In this document: one piece after another, positions 1 through 6,766 of the stretch | Numbering within the stretch: the first letter of the stretch is position 1 | Layout of the letters: every line of letters begins with the position of its first letter | Origin: an uncultured Hungatella sp. | GTDB lineage: Bacteria; Bacillota; Clostridia; Lachnospirales; Lachnospiraceae | NCBI GenBank assembly: GCA_910579515.1 | Contig: CAJTUV010000029.1 | Span: 1-45,182, forward strand | Length of the DNA: 45,182 bases | Reading direction: 5' to 3' | Program-made: the position numbers and the translations under genes | The notes under the pieces: model-generated | What the model was told of the DNA's origin: nothing | What the model saw: the letters and a program-made list of their open reading frames with translations, nothing else | Databases searched by the model: none

Positions 1-65
1 GCAGGTCTGAGGGTTTATAGGTATCCCTTGAACAACCTAAATACATTATACAAGGGAGGAAGAAG

Positions 66-317
66 ATGAGTAAGGTAATGGTACAGCTTGATATTCCGGT
101 GACAGGACACAACTATGACATTCTTCTGCCAAGAACCATTTCTGTAGGACAGGCAACGAAACTGATCGCCTCCTTTTTTACCGGAATGACAGGAGGCGCC
201 TATATGCCGGATAAAGATGCAGTGCTGTGCGATCTGGAAAGCGGAACGATTTATGATGTAAATTCGCCAGTGGAGAGCCTTCATTTGAAAAACGGCTCAA
301 AGCTGATGCTGATTTAA
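66..317 (+). CDS. YukD/EsaB-like ubiquitin-fold protein of a type VII secretion locus
   Basis: Small 83-residue protein with the size and strand pattern of the YukD/EsaB family, ubiquitin-like cytoplasmic proteins encoded in Firmicutes type VII (Ess/Yuk) secretion loci. No membrane segment or signal peptide is present. The start is supported by a GGGAGGA ribosome site just upstream. The gene is followed 22 bases later by a WXG100 gene, which is the main support for the family call. In the family this protein regulates or assembles the secretion machine rather than acting as an enzyme. The EssC ATPase, EssA and EssB are not seen, so they are presumably left of the window. The family call rests on size, general pattern and context, not on a diagnostic motif. 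Confidence 0.75.
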   Translation: MSKVMVQLDIPVTGHNYDILLPRTISVGQATKLIASFFTGMTGGAYMPDKDAVLCDLESGTIYDVNSPVESLHLKNGSKLMLI

Positions 318-339
318 TAAAAAAGAAAAGGAGAGAATT

Positions 340-642
340 ATGGAAAGTATCAAGGTAACACCAGAAAATCTTACCGCAAAGGCAAGAGAAGTGGATGCAA
401 AGGCAGACAATTATTACAATTCATACAAAGGCTTTTTGCAGGAAATGCAAACGCTGACGTCAACGGACTGGACAGGGGAGGACGCCACGGCATTTTTTCA
501 GCGTGTAGCAGGATTTGAAGATGATTTTCAGAAGATGAAACAACTGATGAATGATTATGCTGCTTTTATGAGACAGGCGGCCCAGAATTATGAGGCAACT
601 CAGGCAAATATAAAAGGCAAAATTGGCGGACTTCAGAACTAG
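340..642 (+). CDS. WXG100 family protein (EsxA-like), canonical
   Basis: A 100-residue, signal-peptide-free helical hairpin protein with the central W44-T-G46 motif that defines the WXG100 (ESAT-6/EsxA) superfamily. These proteins are secreted as dimers by type VII systems and are both substrates and components of the machine. The AAGGAGAG ribosome site supports the start. It lies between the YukD-like gene and a second WXG100 gene with a 12-base gap, so the two are surely cotranscribed and may heterodimerise. I do not see an exact C-terminal YxxxD/E export motif in this one, while its neighbour has one, which fits a pair in which one partner carries the signal. Confidence 0.9.
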   Translation: MESIKVTPENLTAKAREVDAKADNYYNSYKGFLQEMQTLTSTDWTGEDATAFFQRVAGFEDDFQKMKQLMNDYAAFMRQAAQNYEATQANIKGKIGGLQN

Positions 643-654
643 GAGGAGATAACG

Positions 655-951
655 ATGTCACAAATATATGTTAATTATGGAAGTTTTTCAGGATGGTCAG
701 AGAAGATCAGAAGAAGAAATACGGAGTTGTTGAATAATTTAAAAGAGATTAAAAACCTAATTCACAGTTTAAGTGGAGAATGGGAGAGTGATTCTGCGAC
801 TGCTATCCGAGAGAAGATTGCAGGGATGGAGCCCAGATTTCAGCAGTATTATGATGTGGTAGAGAACTATGCGAAATTCCTTACCAACACAGCAAATGAG
901 TATATGGGAACAGAGCGGACCAACACTTCCAACGCCAACCGTTTTATCTAA
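655..951 (+). CDS. WXG100-like protein with W-E-S in place of WXG
   Basis: A 98-residue helical protein with W43-E-S45 in the hairpin turn, where WXG100 proteins have W-x-G, and a Y83-x-x-x-E87 motif near the C-terminus matching the YxxxD/E type VII export signal. The start follows a strong AGGAGG. Placed 12 bases after the canonical WXG100 gene, it is the likely heterodimer partner carrying the export signal. The N-terminus MSQIYVN and the C-terminus NTSNANRFI are echoed in the small protein at 3328-3618. The degenerate turn is common among WXG100 partners, so the call is secure at superfamily level; function beyond that is inference. Confidence 0.85.
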   Translation: MSQIYVNYGSFSGWSEKIRRRNTELLNNLKEIKNLIHSLSGEWESDSATAIREKIAGMEPRFQQYYDVVENYAKFLTNTANEYMGTERTNTSNANRFI

Positions 952-971
952 AGGATCCAGGAGGAGAGGGA

Positions 972-2981
972 ATGAAAAGAATGTTATGCCGTGTTATATC
1001 GGTACTTTTAATTCTTTCCCTCTTCCTTAGCGGCTGCAGCAAAAATAAGGGAGACAAAGCCGCAGACGAAGGCGGGCAGTTGACAAAGGAAGAGTGGATA
1101 GGGCTTCTGGGAGATAAGTTTGGATACAATTTATATGAAAACGAAGAACCGTTTTTTTCTGATGTGAGTGTAGACAACGTCCACTTTGACAACATTCAGG
1201 CATGTAAGGAATGGGGGATTTTGATTGAAGAGGGGGCTCTTGAGCCAGAAAGTAAGATTACCTGGCAATATGCAGTGGAAACCTCCGTTCGTGCTATAGG
1301 CATTGAAAAACTGAATCTCTCTAACATCGACATAGAAGTGTCTGAGAACAATCTCAAGGAATTTTTTACCACGAATATCGGAGAGATCGCTCAAGAAACA
1401 TGGAACATGGAATTGTCAGAAACCGACGGGATACTCCTTCTTGCTCATGCCTATGACTATGCCATGAACCTGACTCTGGCAGAGCGGTATGAACGGACCT
1501 ATACAGAAGCAGTAAAAGAAGTAAAGGCAGAGGACGTAGTTCTTAAAGGAGACGGCGTCACCGCTTCTGTGACAAACGGAGAGAACTATCAGGAGGGAGA
1601 CATTCTTTATGTAGAACCATCTCAGGATAATCCGGCTTATGCGATCAAGATTGATTCTGTTGACGGGGACAAAGTTACCTATCAACTGGCGGAAATGGAA
1701 GATGTCTTTAAGGAGCTTCATGTGACAGGAACCTTTGAAGCAGGGAACATTTCTATAGAACCGGCGGAAGGGGTAACAATCAGCATGTCAAACCAAAACC
1801 AAGCCGCTTCTATCACAAATGCCTCATATATTTCTACAGATGCAGCTTTAAACCATACTCTCGACCAGAATGAGGATGGAGTCATGCTTCTTACAGGACT
1901 AAACATGCAAGGGGACACCGTAAACTTTGATGCCAACTTGCCGGGGGGTGGGACTGTAAATGTGTCCGTTTCCAGTATTAAGGTCACAACAGATGTGGAC
2001 TATGGGCTGTTCAAAGGGCTGAAAAAGGCAGATTTCACGGTTTCCATGAATGATCAGGTGGTTGCAAGTTACTCCAAATCAGAGGAACGCTCTTCTGGTC
2101 AGATTCCGCTGGGAACTGCCACGATTCCTTTGGGGCCTACGCCTTTGACCGCGGAACTCAGTCTTGTGGTAAATCTGGGATTTGACGGGGAAGCAACCCT
2201 GACCTATTCGTCCACTGTGGTGGCAAATGCGAATTACAGGCAGGGATGTGGTTTGGCCTCATCAGTAAATAACCAAAATGCAGCCTGTGACTTTCATGCT
2301 AAGGCCACGATCACGGCAGAGCCTACAGTGAAAGCGGAGCTGGGATGTCTTGGGGGGAAAATCGCCAATGTAAAGGTAACCAGCGGCGTTGTGGCTGTGG
2401 CGACTATTGATGCAGACCTATTGGGTGACGAGCCTACCTGTATTGATATTTTGATGTGGGTGCCTCTTCGGTGGGCTATTAACGAAGACGGCTGTATCAT
2501 GACCGCGATTAGCGACAAATTGAGGGTTTCCAGCGTGGTATGGGATGCAAACAGCAGCGCTGTCAAACAGCATTTCCACTGGGAGGATTTAGTGCTGGTG
2601 GATGCATGTACCAGGGGAACAGGCGAAGAAGTGGAAACTGAAGTGGTGGAAGAAGGGGATCAACCATATGAATACACTGTATTTGAGTTTGAGGAAATTG
2701 TGTTCGGTTCTATTCGCGTGGCGTCTCAAGTTATCCATTTGTCAGAGGAAGAGACTCTGCGGATTGGCGTACTATCAGTTCCGGGAGGATATGATATAGG
2801 CAGTTTAAGGTATGTGGCAGAAGATCCGTCTGTCTGCAGCGTAAGCGACGGAGTTGTGACGGCGCAGAAACCTGGAACCACACAGCTTCAGATTTCTACA
2901 CCAGATGGGAAATTTCAGGTATTTCTGTCTGTTTTTGTGGAAGAACCCTATGAGGATACATCAGGATTTCAGTCATTATAA
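972..2981 (+). CDS. Large surface lipoprotein with SLH-like and Ig-like (BIG2-type) regions
   Basis: 669-residue exported lipoprotein. Residues 1-22 are a basic start, a hydrophobic stretch and the lipobox LSGC, so Cys22 should be lipidated and the protein held on the outer face of the membrane. Residues about 62-120 contain FSDVSVDN and a following region ending in an AVETSVRAIG-like helix, resembling a single S-layer-homology repeat. Residues about 590-660 resemble a BIG2 bacterial Ig-like domain (VSDGVVTAQKPGTTQLQIST). The long middle region is rich in short beta strands and I do not recognise it. A strong AGGAGGAGAGG site supports the start. It sits between the WXG100 pair and two WXG100-like genes, suggesting a surface component of the type VII locus. 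The exact role is unknown. Confidence 0.75.
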   Translation: MKRMLCRVISVLLILSLFLSGCSKNKGDKAADEGGQLTKEEWIGLLGDKFGYNLYENEEPFFSDVSVDNVHFDNIQACKEWGILIEEGALEPESKITWQYAVETSVRAIGIEKLNLSNIDIEVSENNLKEFFTTNIGEIAQETWNMELSETDGILLLAHAYDYAMNLTLAERYERTYTEAVKEVKAEDVVLKGDGVTASVTNGENYQEGDILYVEPSQDNPAYAIKIDSVDGDKVTYQLAEMEDVFKELHVTGTFEAGNISIEPAEGVTISMSNQNQAASITNASYISTDAALNHTLDQNEDGVMLLTGLNMQGDTVNFDANLPGGGTVNVSVSSIKVTTDVDYGLFKGLKKADFTVSMNDQVVASYSKSEERSSGQIPLGTATIPLGPTPLTAELSLVVNLGFDGEATLTYSSTVVANANYRQGCGLASSVNNQNAACDFHAKATITAEPTVKAELGCLGGKIANVKVTSGVVAVATIDADLLGDEPTCIDILMWVPLRWAINEDGCIMTAISDKLRVSSVVWDANSSAVKQHFHWEDLVLVDACTRGTGEEVETEVVEEGDQPYEYTVFEFEEIVFGSIRVASQVIHLSEEETLRIGVLSVPGGYDIGSLRYVAEDPSVCSVSDGVVTAQKPGTTQLQISTPDGKFQVFLSVFVEEPYEDTSGFQSL

Positions 2982-2991
2982 TACAGGTAAA

Positions 2992-3037
2992 GCTTATACA
3001 GGCAGCGCAGACACGAGCTGTCTGTGTAAGCCTTTTC
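2992..3037 (+). terminator. Stem-loop with short U-run after the lipoprotein gene
   Basis: A 15-bp stem (arms 2992-3006 and 3017-3031, two G-U wobbles) with a 10-base loop, followed by CTTTTC. It could be a weak intrinsic terminator or attenuator that lowers expression of the downstream FHA, phosphatase and kinase genes relative to the WXG100 genes. The short U-run makes read-through likely. Confidence 0.5.
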
Positions 3038-3058
3038 AAGAGACGGCAGGGCGAAGAG

Positions 3059-3328
3059 ATGGATATTGTGGATATGGATTTTGAAGAACTGTTGACGACT
3101 GTGCACAGACTGAAACAGTGTGCAGACGAGCTTTTGGAGGTCAGATCAAAACTGGTGATTTATAAAAAACGTATCGATGCATCATGGGAAGCTGTAGAAG
3201 CTGTGGGGATTCACGATGCGGTGAACCAGCTGAATATGCAGATCAACCGAACATCAGATGAGATAGACGATATCAGTATGGATATCATTGAAATTTATGA
3301 GGAACTTTTAGAGGGAGGGGAAGATTAA
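3059..3328 (+). CDS. Small helical WXG100-like protein (W43 conserved, Gly lost)
   Basis: 89 residues, no signal peptide, predicted to be two helices. A central tryptophan in SWEAVEAV at position 43 occupies the same place as the WXG turn of the WXG100 proteins upstream. The C-terminus is acidic (ELLEGGED). The ribosome site is weak (an AAGAG just before the ATG), and a second in-frame ATG lies 15 bases downstream, so the start is not certain. The stop overlaps the start of the next gene (TAATG), implying translational coupling and probably a protein pair. I read it as a diverged WXG100 or chaperone-like partner; this is inference from size, the tryptophan and context. Confidence 0.6.
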   Translation: MDIVDMDFEELLTTVHRLKQCADELLEVRSKLVIYKKRIDASWEAVEAVGIHDAVNQLNMQINRTSDEIDDISMDIIEIYEELLEGGED

Positions 3329-3618
3329 TGTCTAAATTATATGTAAATCCCTATGAGGTGCGCAGAGCAAATTACTGTCTTCGGCCTCTGGAAGCTCAAG
3401 TAAGCCATGTGAGGGCTGATTTAAGAAAAATCAAGGGGAAAATTCCCCTGGAAATTTCTCAAAAGCGCCAAATCAGACAGAGAATCGGCCAAGTATGCAG
3501 CGACATCAGCAGACTGGAAAGAAAAATAGAAGAATTATATGAAATCACAGGTTCCTGTATGGAACAGTATGAATACGCAGAATTGAAAAATACAGAAAAT
3601 GCGAAGATGTTTTATTAG
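3328..3618 (+). CDS. Small coiled-coil protein related to the WXG100 protein at 655-951
   Basis: 96 residues, basic and helical. It lacks any WXG, but its N-terminus MSKLYVN matches MSQIYVN of the WXG100-like protein at 655, and its C-terminus NTENAKMFY matches NTSNANRFI there. A Y81-x-x-x-E85 motif sits at the same C-terminal position as the YxxxE export motif of that protein. The start codon overlaps the previous stop, so the two small proteins are likely made in equal amounts and may dimerise. It looks like a degenerate paralogue that kept the terminal signatures while losing the turn motif. Secretion by the type VII system is plausible but unproven. Confidence 0.6.
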   Translation: MSKLYVNPYEVRRANYCLRPLEAQVSHVRADLRKIKGKIPLEISQKRQIRQRIGQVCSDISRLERKIEELYEITGSCMEQYEYAELKNTENAKMFY

Positions 3619-3666
3619 CTTCAAATTCGATTTTACATAGAATACTAAGAAAATTCGGAGAAAAAG

Positions 3667-5247
3667 ATGGGTATGAAGAAAGAGAAAGGAAAAACCTTTA
3701 AAAGCCTGTTGGCTGCAGTTTTCCTAATTACTTGTGTGTTTTTATCCTCCCTGCAGGTTTATGCAGCAGAGGCAAAGGTTGTGAGCACCATTGTTTCAGA
3801 CGGCTGTGTTTATATTTATATCAGAGGAGTTTCTGAATTGGGAGAAGGAACCGGAATTCAGATTGGCTCTGTTTCTTGTCCGAAAGAAACTATAGCAGTG
3901 GGTTCTGTTTCTGGTATGGACATTCCTATGAGAACCATTTTGCTGGTGGACAACTCTCAGTCGATTCCAGGTAAAAACAGAGAGGATATCCAAACGATTG
4001 CAAAAGGCGTGATCAATGGAGGTATGGAAGGAGAGCAGTTCCGAATCGGAACTTTTTCCGATCAATTAACATTTTTAAGCGAGTTTACCAGTGAAAAAGA
4101 AACATTAAACCGAGCGTTGGAGGAAATCACATACAATAACCAAGATACCTATTTAAGCGATATTTTATACGAAATTATTTCGGATCTGAAGACAGAAGGC
4201 GCTTATACGTTTACCAGAATCCTTATCTTTTCAGACGGTGCAGATGATAAGGCCATTGGCTATACCAACGACGAGGTACGACGGTTAATTGAGAAAAATC
4301 CGTATCCGGTTTATGCTGTAGGAATTCAGGGAAAGAATAATTCCCCCAAACTGGAAGCAATGTTCTCTTTTTCCAGAGCGGCCTCTTCAGAGTATTTCTT
4401 ATTAGATGGTACGACATCTAATGAAGACATTGTTCAGACATTTTTGAAAGATCAGGAAAACCTATGCATTCGAATTCAGCCAGAACCAGCTGTGTTGGAT
4501 GGAAGTATAAAAAATATTCTTTTAAAATTAAACACGCCAGAAGGTACCACAGAGCTGGTGACCAGTGTGGAGATGCCTTTTGGAGAAGGTGTTGTTCCAG
4601 AAACAGCACAAGAAATAGAAGCAGAGACAGAATCTGCAACAGAAGAAAGTCAGAAGGAAACGAAAACGGAGCCTCTTCCAGTGCTGAGTCCTGTGGCAGA
4701 ACAACAAAAGGAGGAAAAAACAGGAATGCAAGGTTATCTTTTGGGCATTGCCATTGCAGGGCTTGTGGTGGCAGCCGTGGTCGTAATCTGCATAGTAATT
4801 TTGAGAAAGAGAAAAAAGAAGGAAGAGGTGCCAGATGAGGATTTAGATTCTATAACTGTTATGTACAAAAATGAAACAGAGGAAGAGAGCTTCCTGGTTT
4901 TGAAAAATCTGGACAGGCCGGAAAGTTCTTTCCAGATTCCCGTCAAGGAGATTATTCGTATTGGACGAAAAGATAAAGACATTAACCTTGACGATGACAG
5001 AATGGTATCGCATGATCACTGCGACATTCTGATCCGTCAAGGTGTTCTTTACATAAAAGATAACAATTCCACCAATGGAACCTGGTATCGGGGAGCAAGA
5101 GTCTATGAAGAGACGCAGATTGCGAATGGGGATACGGTGAAGATCGGAAAGTATAGCTACAGCGTGGAAGTAGTCGGAGCAAAAGAGGACCGCACCATGA
5201 TGTATGTGGAAAATGTACAGACAGACGATGCCAAGTCACTTTGGTAA
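3667..5247 (+). CDS. Membrane protein with extracellular vWA and cytoplasmic FHA domain
   Basis: 526 residues. A signal peptide (about 1-34, ending VYAAEA) is followed by a von Willebrand factor A domain (about 88-262) with the metal site D95-x-S97-x-S99, an acidic linker rich in Glu and Thr (310-350), a transmembrane helix (355-379) with a following KRKKK stop-transfer, and a C-terminal FHA domain (about 405-503) with GRK, VSHDH and NSTNGT signatures. The vWA would face outside and the FHA, a phosphothreonine reader, inside. Downstream lie PP2C phosphatases and Ser/Thr kinases in the same direction, so the natural inference is that the kinases write, the phosphatases erase and this protein reads. 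The start has a GGAG site six bases upstream. The ligand of the vWA domain is unknown. Confidence 0.88.
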   Translation: MGMKKEKGKTFKSLLAAVFLITCVFLSSLQVYAAEAKVVSTIVSDGCVYIYIRGVSELGEGTGIQIGSVSCPKETIAVGSVSGMDIPMRTILLVDNSQSIPGKNREDIQTIAKGVINGGMEGEQFRIGTFSDQLTFLSEFTSEKETLNRALEEITYNNQDTYLSDILYEIISDLKTEGAYTFTRILIFSDGADDKAIGYTNDEVRRLIEKNPYPVYAVGIQGKNNSPKLEAMFSFSRAASSEYFLLDGTTSNEDIVQTFLKDQENLCIRIQPEPAVLDGSIKNILLKLNTPEGTTELVTSVEMPFGEGVVPETAQEIEAETESATEESQKETKTEPLPVLSPVAEQQKEEKTGMQGYLLGIAIAGLVVAAVVVICIVILRKRKKKEEVPDEDLDSITVMYKNETEEESFLVLKNLDRPESSFQIPVKEIIRIGRKDKDINLDDDRMVSHDHCDILIRQGVLYIKDNNSTNGTWYRGARVYEETQIANGDTVKIGKYSYSVEVVGAKEDRTMMYVENVQTDDAKSLW

Positions 5248-5258
5248 GAGGGAAAGAC

Positions 5259-6002
5259 ATGATAATAGAAGCAGCATCCTTATCGGAAAAGGGGCCTTGC
5301 CGAAAGGAAAATCAAGATGCAATTCTGGAAAAATATACAAAAGAAACGGGATTGTTTCTGGTAGCCGACGGTATGGGAGGACATTATCTGGGAAGCCTGG
5401 CCAGCCGTGCTCTTGTGGATTTTTTCTGCGTATGGTGGGAGGATGTAAGCGGTTTTTTGTCAGGAATGGCTTTTTCAGATCTTGTGTCAGAACTGAAAAG
5501 AGAAGTACAAAAAGCGAATCAGCAGATTTATAAATTGTATGAAGACATGAAACAGCATGGAGGGACTACCATGTGCCTGCTGCTGGTTCATAAGAAAAAT
5601 TTTGCAGTATTTCATGTAGGTGACAGCAGGCTCTACCAATACAGCAGAGGCAATTTTGAACAAATTACGATAGATGATGTGTGGCAAAATCAAATTCCTG
5701 CCCAAAAACGGACTAAGAATATTGAGAAAGACAGTCGTTATGGGAGATTGACTCAGGCAGTAGGCTGGCAGGAAGAAATAGAACTTCATACGATTACTGG
5801 CAGTATTAGCGGAAAAGTATGTTTTTTTCTGTGCAGTGACGGAATTTATAAATACTGTGCAGAGTTAAGACTGAAATCACAGATGAAGCGGGCGTATTGG
5901 TGGAAACAGACTGACAGAAGGATTGGGAACATCAAAACCGTGGTTTATGAAAACGGAGCAAAAGATAATTTATCTATGATTTGTACGATTGTCAAAGCGT
6001 AG
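5259..6002 (+). CDS. PP2C-type Ser/Thr phosphatase 1
   Basis: Cytoplasmic metal-dependent (PPM/PP2C) protein phosphatase of about 247 residues. Visible motifs in order are NQDAIL, VADGMGGH, GDSRLY, CSDGIY and DNLSMI, which include the aspartates that bind the two metal ions. I chose the ATG at 5259 with GAGGGA upstream; a TTG at 5241 would overlap the FHA gene but lacks a better ribosome site. The region between CSDG and DNLS is shorter than in typical PrpC/Stp enzymes. It lies directly between the FHA gene and a second phosphatase, and presumably reverses phosphorylation by the kinases encoded at 6767-11057. Confidence 0.88.
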   Translation: MIIEAASLSEKGPCRKENQDAILEKYTKETGLFLVADGMGGHYLGSLASRALVDFFCVWWEDVSGFLSGMAFSDLVSELKREVQKANQQIYKLYEDMKQHGGTTMCLLLVHKKNFAVFHVGDSRLYQYSRGNFEQITIDDVWQNQIPAQKRTKNIEKDSRYGRLTQAVGWQEEIELHTITGSISGKVCFFLCSDGIYKYCAELRLKSQMKRAYWWKQTDRRIGNIKTVVYENGAKDNLSMICTIVKA

Positions 6003-6017
6003 AAGGGGAAGAGCAGT

Positions 6018-6746
6018 ATGATACAATATGAACTCAGAAGCTTTCCGGGAGAAAGGCCTGTAAATGAAGACTGTGTTCTGGCGGATCAAGAGGGGGAGCA
6101 GTATTGTTTTGTCCTTTGTGACGGGTTGGGAGGCCATGGAAAAGGAGATTTAGCATCCAGGCTGACAGCCAAAAAGGTGATAGAAGAATTTCACAGACAG
6201 CCATCTTGTGAACATATGGGACTCTGGATACAGAAGGCACAGGAGGAATTATTAAGGCAGCAAAAGTCTATGAAGGCAGAGGAAGAAATGAAGACCACAC
6301 TGGTAGTACTCTGGGTGGGAAATAGACAAATTAGATGGGGACATATTGGAGATTCCAGGTTGTATAGGTTTCAGAGAGGGATATTCGGTACAAAAATCTT
6401 TCGTACTTTTGATCACAGTGTACCCCAAATGCTTGTAGCCGCAGGCACTATAAAAGAAAAAGAGATCCGCCATCATGAGGATCGAAACAGGCTTTTACGG
6501 GTTATGGGAATAGAGTGGGATTCGCCTCGATATGAATTGGGATCTATAAAGCCGGCTCGAAAAGGTCAGGCGTTTCTTCTATGCAGCGACGGCTGGTGGG
6601 AATGGATAGAAGAAGAGGGGATGAAAAAGTCTCTTCAGGAAGCTTCTTGTGTAGGCGACTGGATGGAGTCTATGGAAAAAGAAGTGCGAAATCATGGAAA
6701 AGGAAGTGAGATGGACAATTTCAGCGCCATCGGAGTATGGATATAG
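6018..6746 (+). CDS. PP2C-type Ser/Thr phosphatase 2
   Basis: A second PPM/PP2C phosphatase of 242 residues, 15 bases after the first. It has its own full motif set: VNEDCV, LCDGLGGH, GDSRLYR, CSDGWW and DNFSAI. The two are clearly diverged from each other outside these motifs, so this is not a recent duplication. Two phosphatases beside two kinases suggests either matched pairs or different substrates. GAAGGGGAAG precedes the ATG. No membrane segment is present, so it acts in the cytoplasm. Confidence 0.88.
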   Translation: MIQYELRSFPGERPVNEDCVLADQEGEQYCFVLCDGLGGHGKGDLASRLTAKKVIEEFHRQPSCEHMGLWIQKAQEELLRQQKSMKAEEEMKTTLVVLWVGNRQIRWGHIGDSRLYRFQRGIFGTKIFRTFDHSVPQMLVAAGTIKEKEIRHHEDRNRLLRVMGIEWDSPRYELGSIKPARKGQAFLLCSDGWWEWIEEEGMKKSLQEASCVGDWMESMEKEVRNHGKGSEMDNFSAIGVWI

Positions 6747-6766
6747 AAAACCGGAGGTGATGGAAC

